A stretch of DNA of 64,000 nucleotides from positions 18,353 to 82,352 of the forward strand of contig JAJRYD010000024.1 in NCBI GenBank assembly GCA_024275955.1, in the 5' to 3' direction. The notes under the pieces are model-generated. The model was given only the letters and a program-made list of their open reading frames with translations, ran no database searches and was not told the origin of the DNA. This stretch comes from Nitrospirota bacterium. GTDB lineage: Bacteria > Nitrospinota_A > UBA7883 > JACRGQ01. This document shows, piece after piece, positions 26,260 through 34,020 of the stretch. Positions within the stretch are counted from its first letter, which is position 1, and each line of letters begins with the position of its first letter. Both the position numbers and the translations under genes were made by a program.

Positions 26260-27375
26260 CTAGATAGGGATAATAAAGCTTATCGCGGTGCCTTTGCCGA
26301 GTTTGCTTTTTATATTGATTGAGCCGTTATGGGCCATAACGATATGTTTTACTATCGAGAGACCGAGGCCGGTTCCGCCAAGTTCTCTCGATCTGGCCCT
26401 GTCGACCCTGTAAAACCGTTCCATCAGGCGAGGCACCGATTTCTCTGGTATCCCTTCTCCGGTATCTTGCACTACAAATTCGGCAAAAACGGTGCCTTCT
26501 CTGGCATCTTCCGGCAACAGCGGTTTATTGCTGAGCGGTTTATAATCGGAGTTGTCTATATTCTCTAGTGACAGCTCCAGCGGTCGGTATAATATCTCCA
26601 CGCTTTTGCCTTGCGGGGTATGCTTTATCGAGTTGTCCACGAGGTTTACCATCACCTGCGTCAGCCTGTCTCTGTCGCCTTTTAGTATTATGGTGTTTGC
26701 TTCTACTTTTGCGCTTAGAGTTACTCCTTTTACCTTGGCTGAGTGCGAAAAGGTTTCTACCACGCTTTTCATAAGCTCTTGCGGGTCGATTTCTGTTATT
26801 TTTAGTTTTTCATCTCCCAATTCTATATTTGAGAGTGCCAGCAGGTCTTCAATAAGGCGGTTTAGTCTTCCTGAATGCTTATGTATAGTTTTGAGAAATT
26901 TTTCTGCTACTTTAGGTTCATTTATCGCGCCGTCTATAAGAGTTTCTACAAAACCGTTGATGGCGGTAAGCGGTGTCTTGAGTTCGTGAGAAACATTGGC
27001 TACAAAATCGACCCTCATTCTTTCTATCTTTTTTTGCATCGAAATATCGTGGATGATAATCAGATATTTTTCGTCTCGGCCGGTCTCGTTTAGAGATGTT
27101 ATAGTCGCTGTTACCGACATATGCCTCACCTCCATGCCGCCGCCTATTTCTATTTCGCCGTTAGCGGCTTTTCCGGTTTTAACTATACGTTCAAAAATAT
27201 CTAGAAAGCCGGGGTGCCGTATCAGTTCTGCCGCAGGTTTTTTCTTTATTTTTGTCTCGGCAGAAATCTGGAAAATATTTTTAAAAGAAGTGTTGCACAA
27301 AAGAAACCGTTTTTCCGTGTCAAGTATAGCTACTCCGTCGGTCAGCTCGTCGAGAAACGATTTGCCAAGATTCAT
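26260..27375 (-). CDS. phoR: PhoR-type sensor histidine kinase without membrane segments
   Basis: Sensor kinase paired with PhoB. The 371-residue protein has a PAS domain (about 10-110), a dimerisation/phosphoacceptor domain with H130 (VANVSHELKTPLTAING), and an ATPase domain (MVNLVDNSIKHTP; VQDTGEGIP; GGTGLGLSIVKHI). An insert of about 35 residues follows the N box. Unlike classical PhoR there is no transmembrane helix, so it would be cytoplasmic and probably receives its signal through the PhoU and NptA products of the same operon. Its ATG overlaps the phoB stop (ATGA). Confidence 0.88.
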   Translation of the reverse strand: MNLGKSFLDELTDGVAILDTEKRFLLCNTSFKNIFQISAETKIKKKPAAELIRHPGFLDIFERIVKTGKAANGEIEIGGGMEVRHMSVTATITSLNETGRDEKYLIIIHDISMQKKIERMRVDFVANVSHELKTPLTAINGFVETLIDGAINEPKVAEKFLKTIHKHSGRLNRLIEDLLALSNIELGDEKLKITEIDPQELMKSVVETFSHSAKVKGVTLSAKVEANTIILKGDRDRLTQVMVNLVDNSIKHTPQGKSVEILYRPLELSLENIDNSDYKPLSNKPLLPEDAREGTVFAEFVVQDTGEGIPEKSVPRLMERFYRVDRARSRELGGTGLGLSIVKHIVMAHNGSINIKSKLGKGTAISFIIPI

Positions 27376-28067
27376 CTTTCAGGCTCGAATATGTAGCCAA
27401 AGCCTCTTACCGTTTTTATATATTCCGGCTGTTTGGCATCTTTTTCTATCAACGCCCTTAACCTTCTTATATGCACATCTACAGTTCTTGGCTGTACAAA
27501 AGCTTCGCCTTCCCATACATGGTCGAGCAGTTCGTCACGCGAATACGCCTTGCCGGGGTGCTGTACGAGAAAAGATAGAATTTTAAACTCGTACGGCGAG
27601 AGATGTACCTTCCTGCCTTTCACCTTAACCGTAACGGAGTTAAAATCTATAAAAAGCTCTTTGTATCTAAAACTCCTATCGGCCTTCGGCTCGCTTTTCC
27701 CCGTTCTCCTCAGCACAGCTTTAACGCGCGATACCATCTCTTTCACGCTAAAAGGTTTCGAGACATAGTCATCAGCCCCCAGTTCAAGGCCCAGCACCCT
27801 GTCTGTTTCGGATGTTTTGGCAGAGAGGATTATTACAGGTATGTCGCTCATATTCGGGTCGGCTTTTATCTGTTTTAAAAATTCCATTCCCTGAATGCCG
27901 GGCAACATCAGGTCGAGTATCACAAGGATAGGCTTTTTAGATTTTATCCGCGCGAAAGCATCTTCACCGCTGTTTACCGCTTTTGTAGAATAACCGTCTT
28001 TTTTAAGATTGTACTCCAGCAGTTCGCAGATGTCGGATTCGTCCTCCACTATGAGGATATAGCCCAT
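27372..28067 (-). CDS. phoB: PhoB-type response regulator
   Basis: An OmpR/PhoB-family transcription factor: receiver domain with acidic pocket E8-D9, phosphorylation site D52 (LVILDLMLPG) and K101-type lysine (YVSKPFSVKE). It is followed by a winged-helix DNA-binding domain (LSPYEFKILSFLVQHPGKAYS; RTVDVHIRRLRALIEKD; VRGFGYIFEP). The ATG chosen follows AAGGGG by five bases. A GTG two codons upstream overlaps the phoU stop but has poor spacing. It probably binds the TTAACA repeats upstream of nptA, making the operon self-regulated. Confidence 0.93.
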   Translation of the reverse strand: MGYILIVEDESDICELLEYNLKKDGYSTKAVNSGEDAFARIKSKKPILVILDLMLPGIQGMEFLKQIKADPNMSDIPVIILSAKTSETDRVLGLELGADDYVSKPFSVKEMVSRVKAVLRRTGKSEPKADRSFRYKELFIDFNSVTVKVKGRKVHLSPYEFKILSFLVQHPGKAYSRDELLDHVWEGEAFVQPRTVDVHIRRLRALIEKDAKQPEYIKTVRGFGYIFEPER

Positions 28068-28069
28068 CG

Positions 28070-28735
28070 TCACCCCTTATAAATATCAACTTCGGTATGC
28101 CGGACTATTTTACCATCTACCATATATAACACCATCTCGGCGATACCTTCGGAGTGGTCCGCTATCCTTTCGATATATTTGGAGACTGACATTATACCTG
28201 TAGCGGCGGGGATTTTTTCCGGGCTGTTTTTCATAAGCGACAGCAGTTCGTTTACAATCTGATTGCAAAGGGAATCGACAATATCGTCCTCGGCCCTTAC
28301 CTCTTGGGCAAGGCCCGCATCTCTTTCGACAAACGCATCGAGACTTTTCTTTAGCATCATTATTGCTGTCTCCGCCATTTTGGAAATATCTATATGAACT
28401 TCCAGTTTCTTCTCGGTAGATATTTCCAAAACCCTCTCCGAGATATTTACGGCGGTATCGCCCACTGTCTCAAGAGTGTCGATTATCTTTATGGCGGTTG
28501 TAACGAATCTAAGGTCTCTCCCTCGCGGTTTCCTTTGGGCAAGGTAGGTAAGGCAAGCCTCTTCTATCTCTACTTCCATTTTGTTTACCTTGTGGTCATC
28601 TTCTATCACGCTTCGGGCTATGTCGATATCGTAACTGCTTAAAGCTGAAATAGATTTTGCGACCTGTTCCTCCACAAGGCCTCCAAGCCTAAGGACAGAT
28701 TCCTTAAGCCTTTGAAGTTCGTTTCCGTTTTTCAT
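28070..28735 (-). CDS. phoU: Phosphate signalling protein PhoU
   Basis: PhoU couples phosphate transporter state to PhoR activity. The 221-residue protein consists of two three-helix PhoU repeats with the metal-binding style motifs (ITTAIKIIDTLETVGDTAVNI and SVSKYIERIADHSEGIAEMV). Full length. It begins eight bases after nptA and meets phoB, so the operon runs nptA-phoU-phoB-phoR. Confidence 0.95.
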   Translation of the reverse strand: MKNGNELQRLKESVLRLGGLVEEQVAKSISALSSYDIDIARSVIEDDHKVNKMEVEIEEACLTYLAQRKPRGRDLRFVTTAIKIIDTLETVGDTAVNISERVLEISTEKKLEVHIDISKMAETAIMMLKKSLDAFVERDAGLAQEVRAEDDIVDSLCNQIVNELLSLMKNSPEKIPAATGIMSVSKYIERIADHSEGIAEMVLYMVDGKIVRHTEVDIYKG

Positions 28736-28743
28736 TCTTTCCT

Positions 28744-30426
28744 TTACGCTTTTTCTTCGGCTACCGCTTCGGCTATGTTTAGGGCATGGTCTTTTACACG
28801 TCTGTAGTCATTAAGCATATCTGTGAAAATCATCGTAATAAGAGGCTCTTTACGCAGGTCGGAAATCCTCGCGATATGCTGTTCACGCAGTTGTCTTACT
28901 TTGTGAGTAAGTGTCTGGGAATGCGTATCGGCTTTTACAAGAATATCTCTGTTTCTTTTGCCGCACCCATCGTTTATCAGCTTGATGTAGGCAAGAATAT
29001 CTGCGTGAAGCTTTTCGATGTCGTTCCTTTCCTCTTCGGGTAGCTGGAGGTTGGAGTTTTCAAGCCTTAGGTGCAGTTTTAATATTTTTTCGATGTAGTC
29101 GCTTATAGATTCGTACTCATCGGCCATCCGCAACTGCCGTCTGCCAAAGGAGGTAACATCGTGAGAGTGGGCCGAAGCTAACAGCTCTGTGAGGAATATT
29201 GAAATCTCGTTTTGCATTATGTCGAGAGATTTTTCGCCTTCAAAAACCTTCTCGGCGGCACCCCTCTCTACTTTTTTCGCTCCTACGGCGCTACTAAGGT
29301 TATCCATCATTGCTTCCGTTGTCTTTCCCATTTTTTGAATTTCGGCATAAGAGTTATTAAGGGCGACGGATGGTGTCTCCAGCATTGCTGTATTGAGGTG
29401 GGTGAGATGGCGGTCTTCCGTAGCCTTTGCCGGTACCAGCTTTAGCAAAAGCTTTTCCATCTGCTTTATGAACGGTATAAAGAGAATGGTATTGGTAACG
29501 TTGAACCCTGTGTGGACAGTCGCTATTCCAAGTATTACATAAGGAAAACTCTCGACCCCGTCTTTAAGCGCCATCATCCCGGGGTCGAGACCTAGAAAGC
29601 TTTTTACAATAGATATGTAAACAGGGAAAAGAGCGGTAATCCATAATACGCCGAGAAGATTGAAAATTATATGGCCATATGCCGCGCGTTTCGCGTTTGT
29701 AGAAGCGCCTATAGATGCCAGCCAGGCGGTGATGGTGGTGCCGATATTTTCGCCAAGCACCAGCGCGGCGGCCGACTCGAACTCTATCACGCCGGTAGAG
29801 GCAAGCCCCATCGTTATGGCAAGCGTGGCGGAGGAGGACTGAACTATAAAGGTAAGCATACAGCCGATAAACGCAAGCTTTAGAACCCCAAAGTAGGTAC
29901 CGGCCTCAAACATATGGAACCATGTCACAAATTCCGGCAGACTGCGCATAGGCTTGAATCCGTTTTTCATAAGCTCAAGACCAAAAAAGACCATGCCGAC
30001 TCCCATTACCGTCATCGCGAGAAACTTCACTTTTTCGTTTTTCGAGAAAAGATAGAAAAAGGAGGCGATACCAAGCATCGGCAAGCCGTATTTCCCGATT
30101 TTTAAAACAAGAATCCAGCCGGTAATGGTGGTGCCTATATTCGCTCCAAATATTACCCCGATAGCTTGTAAAAGTGTCATCACCCCGCTGTTTACAAGGC
30201 CTACCACCATTACAGTGGTGATGGAGCTGGACTGGACTATACATGTGAACAAAACGCCGACAGTAAGCGCCACAAACCTGTTGTTGGTAACGGCGCCTAT
30301 AAGGCTTCGTAAACGCTCCCCCGCGATGGTCTGCATTCCGTCGGAAAGAAACCTCATCCCAAGCAAAAATATGCCGAGACCGCCTACCGCCTTGAAAGCC
30401 ATCTTGGAAACCAATTCCATATCCAT
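28744..30426 (-). CDS. nptA: Na+/phosphate cotransporter (NptA/NptII type) with C-terminal PhoU-like domain
   Basis: Sodium-coupled phosphate importer. The membrane part (about 1-330) holds the two inverted repeat motifs with QSSS (FTCIVQSSSITTVM and TFIVQSSSATLAITM) and GANIGTT/GENIGTT signatures. The remaining 220 residues form a PhoU-like helical domain. The ATG follows GAGGA by nine bases; a TTG three codons upstream touches the site directly and is less likely. No pstSCAB genes are seen in the window, so this is the visible phosphate importer of the cluster. Confidence 0.92.
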   Translation of the reverse strand: MDMELVSKMAFKAVGGLGIFLLGMRFLSDGMQTIAGERLRSLIGAVTNNRFVALTVGVLFTCIVQSSSITTVMVVGLVNSGVMTLLQAIGVIFGANIGTTITGWILVLKIGKYGLPMLGIASFFYLFSKNEKVKFLAMTVMGVGMVFFGLELMKNGFKPMRSLPEFVTWFHMFEAGTYFGVLKLAFIGCMLTFIVQSSSATLAITMGLASTGVIEFESAAALVLGENIGTTITAWLASIGASTNAKRAAYGHIIFNLLGVLWITALFPVYISIVKSFLGLDPGMMALKDGVESFPYVILGIATVHTGFNVTNTILFIPFIKQMEKLLLKLVPAKATEDRHLTHLNTAMLETPSVALNNSYAEIQKMGKTTEAMMDNLSSAVGAKKVERGAAEKVFEGEKSLDIMQNEISIFLTELLASAHSHDVTSFGRRQLRMADEYESISDYIEKILKLHLRLENSNLQLPEEERNDIEKLHADILAYIKLINDGCGKRNRDILVKADTHSQTLTHKVRQLREQHIARISDLRKEPLITMIFTDMLNDYRRVKDHALNIAEAVAEEKA

Positions 30427-30499
30427 CAAAAACAATCCTCTAAAAAAGTATGTTAAATCTCTTTGCTTCAGCCAATCAGGAGAAAGCCTACAGAAACGA

Positions 30500-30538
30500 T
30501 GTTAACCGTTTGTGAACCGAATATTAAGATTATGTTAA
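30500..30538 (-). promoter_or_regulatory. Pho box: four TTAACA-like repeats at 11 bp period
   Basis: On the minus strand the hexamers TTAACA, TTAATA, TTCACA and TTAACA occur at 30538-30533, 30527-30522, 30516-30511 and 30505-30500, each exactly 11 bp apart. This is the direct-repeat design recognised by PhoB/PhoP-type regulators. The array ends 74 bp before the nptA start codon, so it most likely controls nptA-phoU-phoB-phoR. Confidence 0.75.
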
Positions 30539-30561
30539 GACTACACTAACGGCGTGGGGTT

Positions 30562-30666
30562 GGGCAGTAGCTGGGTTGCCTTTAGCTTCGCTGACGCTTG
30601 CAGAAACTCATTTTATCTGAAAAACTGATGTAACTTGTTTTGACATACCCGCACCCGCTCTGCATA
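30562..30666 (-). repeat. Dispersed repeat R3, copy 1 (MITE-free site)
   Basis: About 87 bp here (30580-30666) match, in reverse orientation, the DNA at 41556-41642, including GAGTTTCTGC and GCGAAGCTAAAGGCAAC. At the second locus the same sequence is interrupted after CTAAA by MITE copy E. This copy is therefore the uninterrupted version. Confidence 0.8.
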
Positions 30667-30864
30667 CTTTTTGTTTTAATCAAAGATGGTAGAAGCTTTG
30701 GATTGATTAAAATAGTCGAACCTGAAAAAGCTGTTTATTGTTTAAACGATTATAAAAACCTTTCCCTTTTTAAGAAGGGAAGGCGGCGTGAGCCTGTCGA
30801 ACTCCGGAAGGATTACCAATAAGAACCACCCCCGCCCTTCGGGCGACCCCCTCCTTCCGCTTCG

Positions 30865-30950
30865 CTAAGGAGGAGTTTTTTGCAAAGAACCCTTGAGTTC
30901 AATAACCATCTTTTCGATTGCTTCTTCATTTTTCTTGCGATTTCCAAAGA
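30865..30950 (-). pseudogene. Possible gene remnant cut by MITE copy C
   Basis: On the minus strand an open stretch reads FGNRKKNEEAIEKMVIELKG followed by SLQKTPP-stop. It has protein-like composition with an amphipathic helix. It begins at the edge of MITE copy C. Crossing the element and using one copy of the AAAGA duplication leads to a stop after five more codons. It may be the tail of a lost gene; the family is not recognised. Confidence 0.3.
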
Positions 30951-31079
30951 GGGACTGTTTCCAAAAGAGTTTTTTGAGCAGTTTAAGGAAAAGTTTATTT
31001 TCTAACTTCTTTAAAATAGAACCGTTAGAGAGTGGCAAGTTGTAGCAAAATCAAGATTGTCTTATTCGGCAACAGCCCC
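30951..31079 (+). mobile_element. MITE copy C with perfect target duplication
   Basis: 129 bp from GGGACTGTTTCC to GGCAACAGCCCC, flanked on both sides by AAAGA (30946-30950 and 31080-31084). Internally diverged from copies E and F but colinear throughout. Confidence 0.9.
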
Positions 31080-31198
31080 AAAGAGTAAAAACCGATATTA
31101 AGCTTTATTCGCAGTATGAAGCAACTTTATCAGGGACGACTAAAATAGGTTGGTACCTCGTTTTCGCACGTTCAATTAAGATCGCTCGCAATGGGAGG

Positions 31199-31409
31199 TT
31201 GCCGGGGAGTTTTATTTTCCGCTTGCGGTGGAACAGGTGGTTATCGCCTGCGGGTCATTCGTAGCATAGCTTTTCCCAGCTACCCCTGCAATCCACAGGC
31301 AAGAGGTGCCTGTGCCACTAAAGCTATGAGCGCCTCGCCGGTAGGCGATAGCGGTGTGTGCTTGGCAAAAGGGCGTGAGTTTTTTAGATATTTATCTACC
31401 GTGTGGCGA
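31199..31409. repeat. REP-type intergenic repeat R2, copy 1
   Basis: About 150 bp (31199-31350) match 43272-43420 closely. The block contains two palindromes in opposite orientation: GCGGTGGAACAGGTGG...CGCCTGCGGG and CCACAGGC-AAGAGGT-GCCTGTG (31293-31318). The following 85 bp match 33160-33245 (CGCCTCGCCGGTAGGCGA, then GGCAAAAGGGCGTGAG). This is a typical extragenic paired-palindrome arrangement. The 3' end of queC runs up to it. Confidence 0.75.
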
Positions 31410-32096
31410 CTACCGCCTCCCGTGCAACGGGTCGTCTAGGCCGGCTTCTTCAAACCCCTTTTTCCTAAGCAGGCAAGAATCGCAAAGACCGCACGGCGTA
31501 TCGTTTGCCGGCGAGTAACAGCTATGCGTAAAAGAAAAATCGACCCCAAGCTTTGTGCCGAGCTTAAAAATCTGCCCTTTGGTCTTATCTATAAGCGGGG
31601 TGCGGATTTTTATCTTACCTTTGCCTTCCACGCCGATTTTTGTGGCGAGGTTTGCCATTTTCTCGAAAGAGTCTATATACTCCGGCCTACAATCTGGGTA
31701 TCCGCTAAAATCGACGGCGTTCACCCCTATAAAAATATCTCCGGTACCTATACTCTCCGCCCAGCCAAGCGCCAACGAAAGAAAAATGGTATTGCGGGCC
31801 GGAACGTAAGTAACAGGTATGCCGTTAAAAATCTCGTCCATCGAGCGTCCATGGGGAACCGGCACGCCGCCAGTAAGAGCCGACTGCGATATAGAGCCAA
31901 GATTTATCTTAAGCAGTTTATGCTCCGCCACCTTAAAGTTACCTGCCTGCCTTGCCGATGTTATCAGCTCTGTGTCGTTGCGTTGTCCGTAGTCGATAGT
32001 AAGGGCATAAATCTCGTAACCTTCCTTTACCGCTATCGCAAGCGTGGTGGCGCTATCTGCCCCGCCGGATAAAAGAACTACAGCTTTTTTACTCAT
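31410..32096 (-). CDS. queC: 7-cyano-7-deazaguanine synthase QueC
   Basis: QueC converts 7-carboxy-7-deazaguanine to preQ0 in queuosine synthesis using ATP and ammonia. The 228-residue protein has the PP-loop (VVLLSGGADSATTLAIA), NTIFLSLALGWAESIG, FIGVNAVDFSGYPDCRPEYI, and the zinc site (HSCYSPANDTPCGLCDSCLLR). Complete. The last few residues (PLHGRR) are encoded in a repeat region, so the natural tail may have been altered. No other queuosine gene lies nearby and no preQ1 riboswitch is evident upstream. Confidence 0.96.
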   Translation of the reverse strand: MSKKAVVLLSGGADSATTLAIAVKEGYEIYALTIDYGQRNDTELITSARQAGNFKVAEHKLLKINLGSISQSALTGGVPVPHGRSMDEIFNGIPVTYVPARNTIFLSLALGWAESIGTGDIFIGVNAVDFSGYPDCRPEYIDSFEKMANLATKIGVEGKGKIKIRTPLIDKTKGQIFKLGTKLGVDFSFTHSCYSPANDTPCGLCDSCLLRKKGFEEAGLDDPLHGRR

Positions 32097-32300
32097 CGTG
32101 TGGCGATTTTACATTGTTTTGGGAGGAAGGGGAGAGGGAAAAGAGGGAGTCCCCAGAGGCAAGCCTGTGGAATTATCTCTTTCGGGCTATTAGAAATGGA
32201 AACCTAAAGGTTCTCACGCCTACCATGCTATCAAATTTTTCCACTTCACTGGAAATTAGAAACTAAAACCTGTGCATAGAGATTTCCCGTTTCACGGGAA

Positions 32301-32327
32301 CCACAGGCGGTAGCCGCCTGCGTCACC
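32301..32327. repeat. REP-like palindrome near the RAYT gene
   Basis: CCACAGGCGG-TAG-CCGCCTGCG followed by TCACC. Same CACAGGC/GCCTG(T)G stem as the palindromes beside the RAYT gene. It lies in the roughly 320 bp non-coding stretch between the ends of queC and the RAYT gene, which also contains a TTTCCCGTTTCACGGGAA palindrome and no ORF. Confidence 0.55.
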
Positions 32328-32370
32328 AAGGATATAATATATCACCAAAGAATCTATTTACCGCCATGCG

Positions 32371-32398
32371 GTGGCACAGGCATCTTTTGCCTGTGTAC
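32371..32398 (+). repeat. REP-like palindrome at the 3' side of the RAYT gene
   Basis: GTGG followed by CACAGGC-ATCTTTT-GCCTGTG, a 7 bp stem. A GTGG head before the stem is shared with the other copies. A second small hairpin (TGTCC-ACAAG-GGACA) follows directly, ending 11 bases before the RAYT stop codon. Confidence 0.65.
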
Positions 32399-32420
32399 TG
32401 TCCACAAGGGACAGTACAAA

Positions 32421-32912
32421 CTAATATCTAGCTTCCATAATTACCAGCCAGTTGTAATCTTCCGGCCTTTCAACCAGAGCAGACTTTACCGGATTATTTT
32501 GAATATATTCACACTTTTCTCGCCACTCATCCTCATCCATGATGATGCGATCAAACGATTCATCCTGCCAAAAAGCTCCTCTTCTGTTTAACAAAAGATT
32601 TACCTTTCTTGCCGATACCCCTTTCAGAACCCTCAAGATTTCTCCAAGAGAAAAGTAATCGCCGTTATCTTTCGGAAGAGGACTGGAAATAAGATGGACA
32701 TGATCCGGCATTACTACTGCGACGGAGAGTTCGTACTTCCTTCCATGATCATATTTTATGGTTTTTAGAACTTCATCCCTTCCCTTAGCTGGCAAACTTA
32801 CCTTCCCTTTTGTTCTAAAGGTAACGAAATACGATGAACCACCCATTTGCCAGTGAGGCAGGTTTCTTTTTGTTATCTGTAGATTTCTGGAATTGATTTC
32901 AGGTTTCCCCAC
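32421..32912 (-). CDS. REP-associated tyrosine transposase (RAYT)
   Basis: A 163-residue Y1 HUH single-strand transposase of the TnpA-REP group. The metal-binding HUH motif is HVH at residues 71-73 (VVMPDHVHLISS). The catalytic tyrosine is Y136 within CEYIQNNPVKSALV, the RAYT variant of the active-site helix. The N-terminal NLPHWQMGGSSYFVTFR is also typical. It is flanked on both sides by REP-like palindromes, as these domesticated transposases usually are. They cut and rejoin REP sequences and are thought to spread them. Confidence 0.93.
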   Translation of the reverse strand: MGKPEINSRNLQITKRNLPHWQMGGSSYFVTFRTKGKVSLPAKGRDEVLKTIKYDHGRKYELSVAVVMPDHVHLISSPLPKDNGDYFSLGEILRVLKGVSARKVNLLLNRRGAFWQDESFDRIIMDEDEWREKCEYIQNNPVKSALVERPEDYNWLVIMEARY

Positions 32913-32937
32913 GATTGGATAATAGCATGCTTGTTAA

Positions 32938-32965
32938 CCCACAGGCGAGAGGCGCCTGTGCCACC
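32938..32965 (-). repeat. REP-like palindrome at the 5' side of the RAYT gene
   Basis: CCCACAGGCG-AGAGG-CGCCTGTG followed by CCACC; read on the minus strand it is GGTGG then the stem CACAGGCG/CGCCTGTG. It lies 26 bp before the RAYT start codon. Inverted relative to the palindrome on the other side of the gene. Confidence 0.65.
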
Positions 32966-32994
32966 AAGAGAGATTGTTTTGCTACGCTCATAAT

Positions 32995-33123
32995 GGGGCT
33001 GTTGCCCAATGAGATAAATTTGATTTTCCTACAAATTACCAATTCCTAAAGGCTCCATTTTTAAGAAGTTAGAAAATGAACTTCTCCTTAAAATGCTCAA
33101 AAAACTCTTTTGGAAACAGCCCC
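32995..33123 (-). mobile_element. MITE copy D, inverted orientation
   Basis: 129 bp read on the plus strand from GGGGCTGTTGCC to GGAAACAGCCCC, so the element is reversed relative to copies A-C. Perfect 5 bp target duplication ATAAT (32990-32994 and 33124-33128). It has the best-matched terminal repeats in the window (one mismatch in 12). Confidence 0.92.
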
Positions 33124-33159
33124 ATAATGAGAAACAGTGGGCTACATCGCGCAACTAAC

Positions 33160-33250
33160 GCCTCGCCGATAGGCGACAGCAGTGCGCTTGGCAAAAGGGT
33201 GTGAGCTTTTTAATTTATCTACCGCGTGGCGACTGCCGGTTCCACACCAT
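33160..33250. repeat. Intergenic repeat segment shared with the queC flank
   Basis: CGCCTCGCCGATAGGCGA, then GGCAAAAGGGTGTGAG and TTTATCTACCGCGTGGCGAC match 31333-31410 with small changes. A short palindrome CCACACCATGTGG follows. No coding capacity. Confidence 0.65.
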
Positions 33251-33270
33251 GTGGTGGCCAGCTCCATGCC

Positions 33271-34020
33271 CTAGCGTGGGTGAACGACTACTACCTTGCT
33301 TCTTGTGCCTTTGGTTCGTTCTACTTTTAGTTTCAGTTTTTTAATCGTATCAAAAGTATGTTGGGGGAAGCTGTCAGCCTTACCGGCATGTTCCATCGCT
33401 TCTAGTAGCGAGACGATGGTAACAAGGTCGCACCCTACATCTACATCGGTAACTTCTTCCAGTATTTTAAGGCTCTCACCGGCCTCTTTTGCTTCTCTTG
33501 CAAAGTTCGAAAGCTCCGCCCCTTGGCTAAAAATTTTTGTGTAATTGAATTTAAGGCCGGATTTCAGGCCGATAAGGTATATCCCCCCCTCTCCCGAAGG
33601 GCCGAGAACAACCCCGCCGTTAGCGGAGAGAGCAGAAAAAGCGGAATCTATATGCCTTGCCGTAAGTGCAGGCGAGTCACTGCCTATCATCACGCTAGCG
33701 GTAGCGCCGTTGCCCAAGTCGTAGTGAAAGGAGGCGTTTATCCTCTCTACAAAATCGCCCGGATGCTGTGGGACAGCTACAACTTTCTTACCAGCAAGAT
33801 GCTCATTGGCAAAACTTAGCATCTCTGCCTTTTGCTCGAACGGTGTGTAGTTTAGTATCACCCTATCGGCGGCAGTTTTACCTGCGGCGGTAAGAGTATC
33901 TTTTAAAAAAGCGCCGTAGAGCAGGCAGATGTCGTCTTCGTTCAGCGGGGAGCTTTCCAAAAGCCGTTTCTTTACCATCCCCTTAACCGGAGCTTTGGCA
34001 AAAACTATAAGGGAGTTCAT
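33271..34020 (-). CDS. DUF2064 / TIGR04282-type GT-A glycosyltransferase-like protein
   Basis: The 249-residue product has the nucleotidyl/glycosyl-transferase fold of the CofC-like DUF2064 family. It starts LIVFAKAPVKGMVKKRLL, has the acidic VMIGSDSPALTARHIDSAF segment, then GVVLGPSGEGGIYLIGLK and a C-terminal EVTDVDVGCDLVTIVSLLE. Substrate unknown; such genes often accompany glycosyltransferase or phosphonate clusters, not seen here. It abuts alaS with no gap, so it is probably co-transcribed downstream of it. Confidence 0.85.
   Translation of the reverse strand: MNSLIVFAKAPVKGMVKKRLLESSPLNEDDICLLYGAFLKDTLTAAGKTAADRVILNYTPFEQKAEMLSFANEHLAGKKVVAVPQHPGDFVERINASFHYDLGNGATASVMIGSDSPALTARHIDSAFSALSANGGVVLGPSGEGGIYLIGLKSGLKFNYTKIFSQGAELSNFAREAKEAGESLKILEEVTDVDVGCDLVTIVSLLEAMEHAGKADSFPQHTFDTIKKLKLKVERTKGTRSKVVVVHPR

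Noticed and set aside
31191-31439. An 82-codon plus-strand frame within the R2 repeat
   Set aside because: Lies across repeat palindromes, and a similar frame at 43183-43428 arises from the same repeat; cysteine-rich composition without a family match.
32097-32420. preQ1 riboswitch upstream of queC
   Set aside because: The DNA before the queC start lacks the compact hairpin and A-rich pseudoknot tail of preQ1 aptamers. The spacer at these coordinates contains REP-like palindromes instead.
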